From contig MU270047.1 in the NCBI GenBank assembly GCA_021432635.1, positions 62,001 to 126,000 on the forward strand: a DNA stretch of 64,000 nucleotides, written 5' to 3'. This DNA is from Thozetella sp. PMI_491. Lineage: Eukaryota > Ascomycota > Sordariomycetes > Chaetosphaeriales > Chaetosphaeriaceae. Of the stretch, positions 9,593 through 20,767 are shown piece by piece. Below the pieces are notes generated by a model that worked only from the letters and a program-made list of their open reading frames with translations, had not been told where the DNA came from and ran no database searches. The stretch's first letter is position 1. Every line of letters starts with the position of its first letter. The position numbers were made by a program, and so were the translations under genes.

Positions 9593-12500
9593 TCAGCGGC
9601 CAGTCCCGTCATCCTTGCTATAGGAGGGCTCGTGAAGCTGTGCCCATATGTCTACACTCGCACTCAGTGAGCCCCCGAAGGTAAGGCTGCGGCCCGGGTT
9701 CCTGACGAGCGGCGGCGAACTAGGCATCACCATGTCGGTGCTCAAAAAATTCCCGAAGTCCAGCGCGCCGGTGCTGGCGAGGTGGTGCTGTACGGCATCG
9801 CTGTCGATGTTTGGTAGGCTCGATAGGTCCAGATCGGCAAGCCCATGGGATGGCGACCCAGCCGTGAAGTCGTTGGCCTCGCTGAGGAGCTGGTTGAGCG
9901 TCGCCGTGAATGGTGATTCAAAATGCCCACCTGTGACGTGCATCTCCTCTCCGAGCGCAAAGTGCGCGTGGAGGTGCTGGTTGCGAGCAGGTGTGCGCCG
10001 CTTGCTGGCGCTATGGGGGTTGGATTCCCGCGAGCGGGGGGTCTTGGTAGGAGTTCGCTGAAGGAGGGCTTGACTAGGTGACTTGGGGACGGACCGAACG
10101 GTGCGGATGGAACGCGATATACTTCTAGTAATCGGCCGGTGGCTCGGTGTTGGGCGGGTGGGCGTCTTAAAGGGGCCGGGGTTGCCCTTAGGTGGAGGAG
10201 TGGAAGGCCGGATCGCGGGGGTGCCGAAGAGGCCTTTGAGGCCGTCGTCGTCGTCCTCGAGAGGAGCCGGCGTAGCTGGTCGCTCGGGGCCCTCGTTCTC
10301 CTTGCCGGGAGTCGTGAGCTTAGGTTCCTGGAAAGTCGGCGAGGTCTGAACCATGTTGACGGCCAGCTCGCCGAGGATTTTGGGGACTCCATCCTTTCTA
10401 GGAGACGGGAAGAGGAGCCGTCGGGTTGCCCCGAGGTCGTCCTCCACCGGGATGGGGCTGTCAGCTGTTCCACTGCCTCGTGAATGACTCGACCCCGGCC
10501 CCTGCTGTTTTGGGGACACGACGAGCCCTAGATCGTGAGTGGCAGAAGCATCGACTACGTCTTGCTGGTCCCCCTCTTCAGGGATGACCATGCTCAGCTG
10601 CGTCGGCTGGCTGGGGAACTGGGTATCCTCGTTCGGGGACTCCTGGTCCATGGGCCCGAGAGGATCTGTCGTAAAGTACGCTTCCGAGGTCGGATTCATA
10701 GCCCCGTCCGCCTTCGTCTTCGGTTTCTTGGACCGGGAGTTCGCGCCCTTGTTCTCGCGCTTCCGACGAGGCTGGTTCAGTCGGGCGGCGTCCTTGTCCC
10801 ACCGGTCGGGTGGCCGATGGCCTTTGAACTTGGCCAGCCAGATGCCACAAGCTATACCGGTTAGCCCATGCACCATCACCTACATTCATCTGCACCACTT
10901 ACGATTGCACAAGAGAGATTCTTTCCAGTCGCTCTTGGGATCCTTGGGCCCCAAGCTCTTCTTGACTAGGCGATACTTCGATGGCTTACCCTCCGAGTCC
11001 CGGTCGAGAACGTCTATGGTGGTGACAAAGCCGGGCTTATCGGAAAATTCGTGGAACGGCGGCACCCCATCGTGATCCTGCGTCCAGATTTTGCGCCATG
11101 TGGGCGTCTCGATGGCGCCGCAATTGTTGCAGAAAGGCGGCATCTCACCTCGCTCAATCGCGCTCTCAAGGCGTTCCTTGATGGATTGCTTCTTGACGGC
11201 ATTCTTGTTGTACCGAGGCTCCATGTCGCTGGGAGGGCAAGGCGCCTCGGAGAAGGGGGCCGGCGCCTGGGGCAGCGTAAGCATCGATGCGGGAGGAGCA
11301 GGGTCGCTGGCAGGAATAGCACAGGCGGAGGAACCACGAGAGGCAGATCGGGAAGCGGGCATAGGGGGGAGAGTGAGCGCCATGGATGGGTTTGCGAGGT
11401 CCTGTAGCTCATCGGGTGCATCGGCGAGAGAGTCCTGAGTAGGAGCGGGAGTTCCAGTGAGTGGACGAGCATCTTCGAGCGGCGTAGCCGCCGCCGTCTC
11501 GTTGACCAGCTCTCGGAGCAACGCCTCGTCCGTTTGCGACAGTGGCATCGGCGCAGGTAGGGCCAGATCGATATCAAGACTCAAAAATTCCTCTCGGAGT
11601 TGTGGAGCCTCGGGTTCGGGAGCCCGCTGACTCACCCTCTGGTCCCTAGGCGTGTGTTCGTGCTCGGCTGCCATGGGAGGAGGGGCGGTGTTTGATCTGG
11701 CGAGCTGGGGCACCGGCGGTCTCGCGGGAGGTGCAGAGCTTGTAGAGCCAACCCTGCCTTTGGACCGGGCCCTGGCTGCTGCTGCTTTGGCGGCAGGCCT
11801 GCTCTGCGAGGGAGGGTTGTAGATGCTGGTCGTGGGTAACAGCTCCGGCGGTCCGGGGTTGACGGCATGGAAAGGGTAGTCGGACGGTGGGTGTTGGTTC
11901 GACAGTTGACTCTGGCTGCCTCTTCGGCTGTTTGACCCGCCATTCAACATGCTATTTGACCGGCTGATAGGGGGTAAGGCGGGCAGGCCGAGGATGTCGC
12001 CGCCATTCTGCAGTAGCAGTTGCCTTGCGACTTCCTTCTGGAGCTCCTCCTCGTCGAACACATCATCTAAGCCACCGCTCATAAACCCTGAATCGACCTG
12101 CCCCGTCGGCATGGGAGGGAGAATGGGGCTGGAGGGAGCTGGGCTGGAGCGGAGGAAAGCATTCGTTCTGGGCACAGGAGGCGAAGAACCGAGGTCCGCT
12201 GGGCTATCCTCCGGGGTAAAACATTGATCGGGTGACTGTCCGGCCGAGTCTGTGGGGGATCGTGCGTCCAAACCCGTGCTCATGTGTCGATTCAACTGGC
12301 TGAACCTGGGTTGCACCTGGGGTGCCTCGGCATCGGTCGTAGATCCTCTTCTCAATGCGGTGACGGGAGCTCTCCGCCGCTGTTGGTTCTGAAGCAGAGG
12401 CGCCTCGGGAACAGGCGTTGGGGCACGAGGGATATCTTGGACATGACTTCCAAAGGATGCATCGGGCCCCGAACCGATGGGCCGCATGTTTCGTAACGAT

Positions 12501-13696
12501 CCAGACGTGCTGGCAGCCACCCGGAGAGAGTCAGGGGCAGAACCAAAAGGAGCAATATGATTGGAATCTGCTCGGGTGAGCTTGGCCCTCTTCTTGTGCG
12601 GGCCTTCATCAGCATCTGTCGCTTCCTCGGCGGCAGAAGTATTGCCCGCCTCCTTTGCCTTCTTCGGAGGGCGGCCCCGTGGCCTGCCCGTAGGCGGCTT
12701 CGAGCGCCTCCCAGCCCGTGACGAGGGTCTCGAGGAGGCCTTGTTCGCCTTTTCGGGACCTAGGTCCGGCGCTACCACTGGGGATGGAGCAGCATCGGGT
12801 CCTGGGGTGGCTCTAGCGGGAATGGGCAAAGACGCAGGAGGGATACTGGCAGCCCGCGGAGGTATGCTGCCAGGGCGAGAGGGAGGGTTATGAGATTGAT
12901 GGCCACCTTGCTGTTGCTGCTGGGAAGGCTCGGGAAAGCGGCTGTCGACAGCCGCGAGACTAAGCTGGACGGACCGGAGGGACGGAGAGGGCATGGGTGC
13001 GACATTCGCGGAATGTCCCAGGGTAGGATTGGACTGAAGGAACGAGTTCCACTCGGTTGTCTCGGTGGGCGTCGGTGCAGATTTCGGTAGACTTTGGTCC
13101 ATGCTGTTGTTCGCACTTTCGACGCGTTGCATCCTAGCCACGGCAGTCAACTTCAACTTGACTTCGAGTGTCTCTCGGATGCCATTGGCAAAGATAGCCA
13201 GGAGGTTCCGTGTTACCCGTCCGGTCAACAATTGCTGCGACTGGGGGTCGTTGTTCGGATCAAGACCCCACGAAAGCATCCCTTGGCCAACCAAAGGGAC
13301 ATCGGGTTCGGAGTAGTCGTGGGCGTAGACGGTGTAGTCGCTGTTGTGCTGGTTCACAATCTCAGGGCTGCATTGGGCAATTGCTTGCAGGCAGGTCTTG
13401 AGATCCACCACACCAATGCTATTTCTCTCATCCAGCGGGATTGTTTGTATCTGCAGAGTCTGGGGCCATCGGGCCAGGCAGTGGACTTGGCCCTCTCGGT
13501 CGAACGTGTAGTGCACCTTCACTGGATGGGGGCACGCGGCGTAAGCAGATAGATAAAAGATCACTGCCCAACGTGGGTGATACTCACATCCCATCGGTCT
13601 TACTTGGAGACCAAAATCGTCCCCCTCGGCGGTGGGGTAGGTCGCCGGTTGGGGAGCCATCTGCCAGGACGAGGAAGTGGGAGGAGCCGTGTTCAT
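9593..13696 (-). CDS. Ams2/Spt21-type GATA-like transcription factor
   Basis: Three exons (13588-13696, 10903-13521, 9593-10851) give 1328 residues. The N-terminal 30-150 region (LKVHYTFDR..CLARWPQTL..IPLDE) is the Ams2/Spt21 N-terminal domain, found in yeast Spt21 and fission yeast Ams2, which promote histone gene transcription. A GATA-like finger has Cys834/Cys837 (CNNC) and Cys908/Cys911 (CNPC), separated by 70 residues instead of the usual 17-18. The second pair is created only by removing the 51-base intron at 10852-10902. Intron 13522-13587 is 66 bases, a multiple of three without stops, so a raw ORF wrongly inserts 22 residues. The middle is disordered (Pro/Ser/Gln), with an AT-hook-like GRPRGRPPKK near residue 340. 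A Lys/Arg-rich segment follows the finger. Confidence 0.87.
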
Positions 13697-15012
13697 GGCG
13701 GCGATGCCGTATCACTCTTGCGAGCGATTGACGGCGGTGGTACGTGTGGATGACAACCCGTTTTAGGAAATAGTGACAGAGGGGAAGGTCTAGAATTTAA
13801 AGGATGGTTTGCAGTTGTATGACGAGCAGGAGTCAATGGCGAAATGGAGAGGCTGGTTGCTCGGTCATGTCGCGTCGCGCGTAGTACGGAGCGGCGAAAG
13901 TGGATCAACCACCAACGGGATCGTGCAATGGCGCCGGCCGGGCCAGGGGCCAGGGTCAAGGCGCGAGGGAGAAAGAAAAAAAAGAGGAGAACGAAATCTC
14001 CAGAGCGGGCGGGAACCTCTAGTTTTGCAAACGGAGCACCCGAAAACACGGGCAAAAGGACACAATGGCAAAGCAAGGGCACGGCAGCGTGTCGTGTTGG
14101 AGAAGGATCGGGATGTGATGGTGTTGAGCCGCGAGGTCCTAAACACTGCAAACCGCGAGGGAGAGCAGGACGCGGGCAGGCCCGGTGGGCTTCGGAATGG
14201 GGTGCGAGTGGGACGAATGGTGGGCTGTAGCTTCCCCTTGTCGGGCGCGCTAGGCTGATTTAGGGAGTCTCGCCCCGCTGTCGCCCAAGCGGAAACGCGC
14301 CAGAACACGTGCCGAGAATATCGGCGCAGGTGGTCTGTGCGTATGCGATTTCTGGCAAAAAAAAAAAACGCTCGGATTTTAGCGCGCAAGTCTCACTCAA
14401 GTCCGGAGCCTCCAGGAAGGCAGCAATCAGCCCCGGACAGAGGGGATGAAAATTAAGGAAATTTGGCGGCGTTTTCGAGCGAGGGGCGGCCGGACCTCCT
14501 ATTTATATTCGCCGGAATGCCTCCCAGGCCTTCGGCCCCGCTTTTCCCTGACTAACTCGAGTCTCCCGGCACCCTCGCCCTCTTTTCCTCGCAGGGGCCC
14601 GGCCAATCACATAACACCCTTCTTTTCTGTTCAGCGGCGTTGGCATTTCTGACGTGCCGCATTTCCATCACAGCCAACCATCTATTGATTCCATTCCATC
14701 TCGTCGCGATGGTTCCGCCCACATGGCACACCCGGCCCTGCGGTGCACCCATCACCTTGCACGCACACCACCGCACGGAGGCAAACCACCGTCGGCTTCC
14801 CGTCGTATAGGCCACGAGTTCCTCCGCGACAACCATTTCCATGCTTTGGGGGAGTGCCGTCTTGTAATTTTATACCGTCGCTTTCTCGCTACCGGATATA
14901 CATGGACCTCGCCCTCTCTTGGCCTGGTACACTCTTATCATACAACGCATGCTACAAAAGATGGCGTCGCCTCCCACCCTCCCAGCTCTTCTTCCCAAAA
15001 TGCAAGGTATGT
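13697..15012. other. Intergenic, promoter of Ams2-like gene and 3' flank of CoA hydrolase
   Basis: This 1.3 kb gap contains an A12 tract at about 14357-14368 and AT-richer segments near 14445-14520. Short ORFs on both strands have low-complexity composition. No gene is supported. Confidence 0.5.
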
Positions 15013-16611
15013 CTAGTAGTTCCATGCCAGCAGTCCCTCGTCGGTAGCGATGGTCTTTCTCTCCACGATCTCCTGGACGACTTCCTTAACACCCTGCTTG
15101 CCGCCCTTGGTGTTGAGGAAGTGGCGGACCACGTCAGCCGGGGTCTTGGCGATGCCTTGGAGTATCAACTCTTCGACATCCCTTTCTGTAGGCAGTGCTA
15201 GCCCCTTGTGGGGATACTCGGCGTAGTCCGCCTCGCTTAGAAGCCCTACTGATGGCAACTCCGGGTCAGGCTGGAAGAAAGGCTCCGTCACCTTCTCCGG
15301 CGCCGCGATGTCCTCCAGCGTGGCAGGCTCCCACTTCGGGGCTCGCGGCGGCTTGCTCTTCAAAAGAGCCGTCACCCCCTCAGTAAAGTCGGGGTGCTTC
15401 ATGAACTTTGCAGCCATCTGGTATTCCCGCTCGAAGGTTTCGCTGATGGTCCACTTTCTGCCGACGCGCATCTGCCGCAGAGCCACGTTTACGGCCGTCG
15501 GGGATCTCTTGTGGAGCGTCTCAATGGTCTGCTGAGCCCATTGCTTGGCGGCACCATCCTCTTCCTTCAACGCGGCAATGATCTCGGTGACGGTGCCGTA
15601 GCTGAAGCAGCGGTCCACTGCCTTGCGGAGCTCCCCGGAAAGGTGAATGGGCTCGTCGTACGGCAGGCCGGTGCAAAACTCCTCGATGGTCGCGTTTACG
15701 ATGGCGAGCCGTTCCTCGAGGGTGTAGAAATCCTTGAACCGCAACTCGGCCAGGCGGGACTCTAAGCTCGGCAAGCTGGTGGAATGAAGGTAATGCGTCG
15801 CGATGCCCGAGTAGAACACGTTGGGGCCCTTGAGCCGGTCGCTTGTCAATGCGAGGTAGGTCCCGATCTCGCCCTGCATTCGGGGCAGGAAGAAGGATGC
15901 GCCGACGTCGGGGAAGAACCCAATGGTAGTCTCAGGCATGGCGAACACGGTGCGCTCGGTGGCGATGCGGAATGGCGCATGCACACTGAGGCCGACTCCG
16001 CCCCCCATAGTGATACCATCCATGAACGCGACGTAGGGCGTCCGCAGAGTCGCGATCAAGTGGTCCAGCTTGTATTCCAGAGCGAAGTAGTCCGCGGATC
16101 TCCTCTGCCCTTCCCGCCCCTCTGTGTTCCATTCTGCAAGAGCGGCAACGTCCCCTCCGGCGCAAAAGGCCTTCTCTCCGGCTCCCTTCATGACGATGAC
16201 CTGTGCCATGTCGGACTCGTCCCATTGCATCAGCCGGGGGGCAATCTTGCGGATCATGGAAGCGTTGAGCGAGTTCAACTTCTTGGGCCGGTTGAGCTCG
16301 ACCAAGCGCAGGCCGTAGAGGCTGTTGAAGACGACGTCTTCGGGGTCGTCGCCTTTTTCCGGCTTGAAAATTTCGTACGCTGTCTTGGTAGACATCTGTA
16401 ATAGGCAGCAGTCAGCACTTTTCCCCAGCCGGCAGGATGACGAGGTCGCTGCTCCAAAGGGGGGGGTGGTTGTTCAGAGGCGCACCTGTGCTTTGGCAGC
16501 TCTGGGGAGCTGGATCTTTGCTCGTAAAGGCATCGTGATGCTCGGTCGGCAGGCCCAGCAAGACGCTGTCGCTGTGGACACAGCTCGGCTTGCTAGAGTA
16601 CGGGACAACAT
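15013..16611 (-). CDS. EHD3: 3-hydroxyisobutyryl-CoA hydrolase, mitochondrial
   Basis: Exon 1 (16486-16611) and exon 2 (15013-16395) encode 502 residues, the normal length for fungal Ehd3. The enzyme cleaves 3-hydroxyisobutyryl-CoA in valine breakdown (EC 3.1.2.4), using the crotonase fold. Exon 1 encodes 42 residues rich in Arg, Ser and Ala with no acidic residues (MLSRTLASRAVST..), a clear mitochondrial presequence. Family motifs follow: CAGGD at 120-124 and MGGGVG at 172-177 (oxyanion hole), and PETTIGFFPD at 196-205, which carries the catalytic Glu and Asp. The intron (16396-16485) ends exactly before an ATG, so transcripts lacking exon 1 could start at MSTKTAYEIF and give an untargeted form. 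The SmD2 gene diverges 364 bases away. Confidence 0.92.
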
Positions 16612-16975
16612 CTAAACGCCAGCTTCGAGGACCCTTCAGACCATTGCCTTGGCACGAGAGCGAATGGATCTGCGAATCGGGGGCGGGCAGAAGCTTGTCG
16701 ATGTGCAGCAGAGCGAGTGGTGCGCGGGCAAGCTTTTCGGCTTAAAAAGCTTTGACGCATGGAGGTGCGCACCGAGGTAATAGAAGGCGATTCTCCGCGC
16801 GCCCGCAGACTAGCCTGCAACAGCCGGAGCAATGAGAACCAAGCAAGGGACCCACTTTCGCGGTCGCACCCCCAAAACCCTTTTGGCGCGGATATCGATA
16901 ATCTCAGCCTGGTTTAGTATTTTGAGACTCCACGACTTGTCAACAACCACACCTCAACGCCCCCCGCAAGACATC
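16612..16975. promoter_or_regulatory. Shared divergent promoter (CoA hydrolase / SMD2)
   Basis: Only 364 bases separate the start codons of two divergently transcribed genes, so both promoters must lie here. I see no clear TATA box; pyrimidine-rich leader sequence precedes the SMD2 ATG. Confidence 0.5.
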
Positions 16976-17602
16976 ATGGCTGATCCAAAGAGTATGCAGA
17001 AAAATTTTTTCCTGGCCCCGCGCCATTCCTCTTGCTGGGAGACCTATGCTGACCCTTTTGTTGTAGTGCAGGAGCTCCTGGCCAAGCCCAGGAACGAGTT
17101 GACGTATGTTTTGCCCATTCGAAGCTCTCTGGGCGCCGCACTGCAGGCTGCTAACGTCGGCGACAGAGAATACGAAGTCAGCCAGCTCGAGGAATACGAG
17201 TTTGCTACGGGGCCCTTGTCTATTCTTCAGTCGGCCGTGCGCTCCCACGCGCAGGTCCTGATCTCCATCCGCAACAACCGCAAGCTCCTTGCTCGCGTCA
17301 AGGCGTTTGACCGGCACTGCAACATGGTGCTGGAGAACGTCAAGGAGATGTGGACCGAGACGCCTCGCCTCGCAGGTGGCAAGAAAGGGAAGCCAGTGAA
17401 CAAGGACAGGTACGGATATACCCTCCCCATGGTAGGAACTGCTTGTCATGAACTAACCGCCTGCGCGCAGATTTATCTCGAAAATGTACGACTTGCCTTC
17501 TGATATCTCCTTCCCTCTAGCGAGAACCTGATGCTCAGACGCACTAACACGATTGGCAGGTTCTTGAGGGGTGATAGCGTCATCTTGGTCCTCCTTTCAT
17601 AA
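16976..17602 (+). CDS. SMD2: Small nuclear ribonucleoprotein Sm D2
   Basis: Five exons (16976-16991, 17067-17103, 17167-17409, 17471-17485, 17560-17602) encode 117 residues. SmD2 is one of seven proteins in the heteroheptameric ring around the Sm site of U1, U2, U4 and U5 snRNAs. Exon 3 carries Sm1: [19 protein letters not shown], then [19 protein letters not shown] and LENVKEMW. Sm2 ([15 protein letters not shown]) is assembled from exons 3, 4 and 5; exon 4 is only 15 bases. The insert between Sm1 and Sm2 has the usual [11 protein letters not shown]. All introns have GT..AG ends, and several show GCTAACG/ACTAAC branch sites. The high exon density for so short a protein is notable, but every junction keeps the conserved sequence. 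Confidence 0.93.
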
Positions 17603-17853
17603 ACACGGCGAAGCGACGAGTAGAGAAAGAATCGCGGCACGAAAGCACCAGTCGCAGCTATCAAGGGGCGGCGAAGGATCATGGGTTTTTGGGGAAATTG
17701 TGCCGGCGTTGAAAACTTTTTTTATTCGGGATACTTAGGTGAACCTGACGAAATACCCATCGGCGGTTTCCGTGCAACCAGCGGCTTTCCATCATCGTGA
17801 CTCCTCCAAATGTTGGTACTTACTTCTATTACAACCTGTCTCTGTTATGTGGC

Positions 17854-19711
17854 TCAAATCTTCTCCCAGTCACCGTCTCCTGTCTTGCGACCGGCGAGGC
17901 CGAGGAAGAACGAAGCCAAGCCCCAGGCGCCAGGGTCGGGGACCTGCTCGAAGCCAGAACCACCCACATAGACCGTCCGCCCGAGGCTGGCTTTCATGCC
18001 CTTAGTTCCTTCGGCTCCTGCCTTTGAAGCATCGGCAGCTTGTCCCACGTCGCCCGTCTTGCCGAGAGCCTCGACGAAGGGGTACAGCGCATCAATAAGC
18101 GTACGATCGCCGGGGCGAGCTGGCGTGTACTTGGACAGGGCGTCGCAGCTTTGCTTGAGAGCACCAGCCCAGACTTTAGGAGTAGCTTCACCGGGCGACA
18201 GAACCCTCAAGGAGGCCACAAGCGAGTTCAAGAAGATGGCGTACAGAGCTCCTGAGGTGCCGTCCATGCTCATCTCGACGACAGGCACAATGCCTGCGAC
18301 ATCGAGGACGGCATCGCCTGTGAGGGGCTTCTCGGAAAGGTGCTTCAGGATGGCTGTGTCGTGTGTGATTAGTCTCCCCACTCAGGAAGCCAGAGGAATC
18401 AGGGCACTCACCTTCAGCACCACGCTTCAGCCCGATACCACAATCACCATCGCCCACCACTGTATCGTATCGGGTAACCTCTGCCTCAACGGCAATGATG
18501 GTCTTAAGTCCGGCCGTGAGCGTGTCTTGCGCGGCTTTGGCATCGTACTTAAGGTCGCTCGGCTTCACGTCGCCTCCCAGTCTTGCTTCCCGGTCCCTGG
18601 TGGCCGTGTTCTTGGCCTCCCACGTAAGCTTGTTGACAGGAGCCGCCCAGCCCGTCGCCTCTGCTGGATAGTCGAGAAGCTCAATCATGCTGGGGCCGCC
18701 AATGTCGGTATTCACTACGTTCAGCAACGTGATGCTGAACCCAAGACCGTTCAGGCTCGTCATGTAAGTTCCGCTTAGGATGCGGACAGCCCGGATGCCG
18801 TAGCTGCTGTCTAGCTGCGTGACCACCTCGGTCACAATACCGCCAAGCTCCAGCACACTCACACCTCCGAGGTTGTTGACAAGGAGGACTACCTCATTCG
18901 AGTTCACGTTCAGGAACGCTCGGTCTAGATCCTGCTGGTCGAGCAGTTGCTCCAACATCTTGGCAACCAGCGCCGGCAACTCGATCGCTTCCTTGCTCGA
19001 GCCCGCTTCGTTGTGGATACCCATCCCAATCTCGACCTCGCCGAGCTTCAGGTGCTCTGCGGCGTTCGGGTCTCGCCCTGGCACGTGAACATGCTCGAGT
19101 GACGCGCCGACCGACACGAGGTTGTCGGCTACCAGCCTCGCCACCTTAGCCACCTCGTCTAGGCTGCGGCCCTGTGCAGCCAGCGCGCCGCTGATCTTGT
19201 GTACCAGCACGGTGCCGGCGATACCTCGGCGGCCAACCTTGCCGGCCTTGGCGCGGCCCACGCCGACATCGTCGCCTACAACCACCATCTCAACCCGCAC
19301 GCCGGCGGCCTTGGCCTTCTCGACGGCCATGCCGAAGTTGAGGATGTCGCCCGTGTAGTTCATGACCGTGACGAGCACACCGCCTGAGCCGGAGCTGTTG
19401 GGCTCGTTGTTGTCTACGCGGGCCGTGATAGCGGCGCGCACTTGCTCCGCACTTGGGCTTGCGAAGATAGTGCCAGCCACAGCGGCCGACAGCATGCCAG
19501 GCCCGACCATGGCGGCGAAAGAGGGCTCGTGGCCAGAGCCGCCGCCACTGATAATGCTGACCTGCTGCTTGCCATTGCCGGAAGGATCAGGGCGGCGATA
19601 GACGATCTTATTATCAAGGTCCAGAGCCACACCGGGATTGGTCAGCGTGATGGACTGGAGGGCGGTGGTGACCAGGTGGGTCGCATCGTTGATGAAGTGC
19701 TTGGAAGACAT
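17854..19711 (-). CDS. DAK1: Dihydroxyacetone kinase (glycerone kinase)
   Basis: Two exons (18412-19711, 17854-18353) give 599 residues, the family's usual length. The enzyme phosphorylates dihydroxyacetone with ATP to DHAP (EC 2.7.1.29), detoxifying DHA and serving glycerol use. The DhaK-type half has SGGGSGHEP at about 55-63, which grips substrate, and GIHNEAG with His233, the residue expected to bind the DHA carbonyl covalently. The DhaL-type ATP-binding half starts near 400 and has GDGDCG at 420-425 for Mg-ATP. It continues across a 58-base intron (GTGAGT..ACACAG) to VEMSMDGTSGALYA and ends at DWEKI. The read-through ORF stops soon after exon 1, so splicing is needed for the kinase half. 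It is convergent with SMD2 (251-base gap). The closest yeast paralogue (DAK1 or DAK2) cannot be decided. Confidence 0.93.
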
Positions 19712-20767
19712 GATAGTAACGTGCTAAGTCCAGCTGGCAGCCTCGGGGCGCCTTCTTTCCGGCAAAGTGTTGATTTTGTAGGTGCTCGCCTTGGAGCTTC
19801 GTCGTGCAAGCAAGCGCTACAAGTAGGCGAGGCAAAGGCGAGGCGTCGGGAAAGTTGTCTACGTAGGTAGGTAGCTTATATCAGAGCTGGATAGCTCAAG
19901 AATGTGCATGTGAGGAGTGATAGCGCATAGCCGGGCCTTCCCCCACATGTCCATCGAAAAATTCCACATTCCTCAAGCGTGGAGGGGGTGCTGCACTGGG
20001 CGTCGTCGACCCGAGCCAAGTGGTCGGTAGATTCAAAGGACCAAGTGGGGTGACGTCGACTAAACGCTGTGGTGCGGGGCGTGCTCCGAAAGCGCTTCGC
20101 CTTGCCCAGACAGGACGATGGGGGGAGGGGCGTTCAGGCTAAACAAAATGTCTCAATCCTCTGGCGATGCGTGTAGTGTTGTATATCCGCTTCTGTGCCT
20201 GGAGGGAGGTACCCCTTTCCTCTTTTGATAATCGCAGCAGGCCTCACTGGCGAGCACAAACAAAGCAACCAAAGAATTCAAGGTTGACACTATTCTTTGG
20301 CGTAGAGCTCTACTCTCTCTCCATCATCTCATAAGAGATTATCTGGGATGTTCAACACAACACAGTACCCAGTCCGGGCCCTTGGCTGCGCTCGCCTTAG
20401 GCTATGCTTAAGCCCACGCTCCAGCACAACATGCGCGATGCCAATGGAGAACAACGATTGCATCTTGCCCCTCGCCCCGCGCCTCCCAACCTTCGCCTCC
20501 CAACCTTGATGTTTACAGCCCAACTCTCAAAGTTGCAATCAATAGCCTGCGATCCTGGCCTCCATCCTCGGTTTCCCCTTGCCCTTCCTTGAACGCCAGA
20601 AACTTTGCAAGCCATTACCGACCCTCGTGTCGCCAAAAGTGACACACATGCCCTCCCAAAACAACAATGACGCCGCTGCAACCAGGAGACCTGGACATAA
20701 CCACGTGAAACCACATTTGGGCCAGCGGGGAAGACGTCCCGAATGCCCACCACTAGTGTGGTGGCCT
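19712..20767. other. Intergenic, promoter of DAK and 3' flank of GH76 gene
   Basis: No gene could be supported in this 1.06 kb gap. It contains ordinary unique sequence with several CCCCT/AGGGG runs that could be stress elements, but these are too short to call. Confidence 0.5.

Noticed and set aside
15784-16401. Plus-strand ORF of 205 codons opposite the CoA hydrolase
   Set aside because: It is a shadow of a strongly conserved gene on the other strand.
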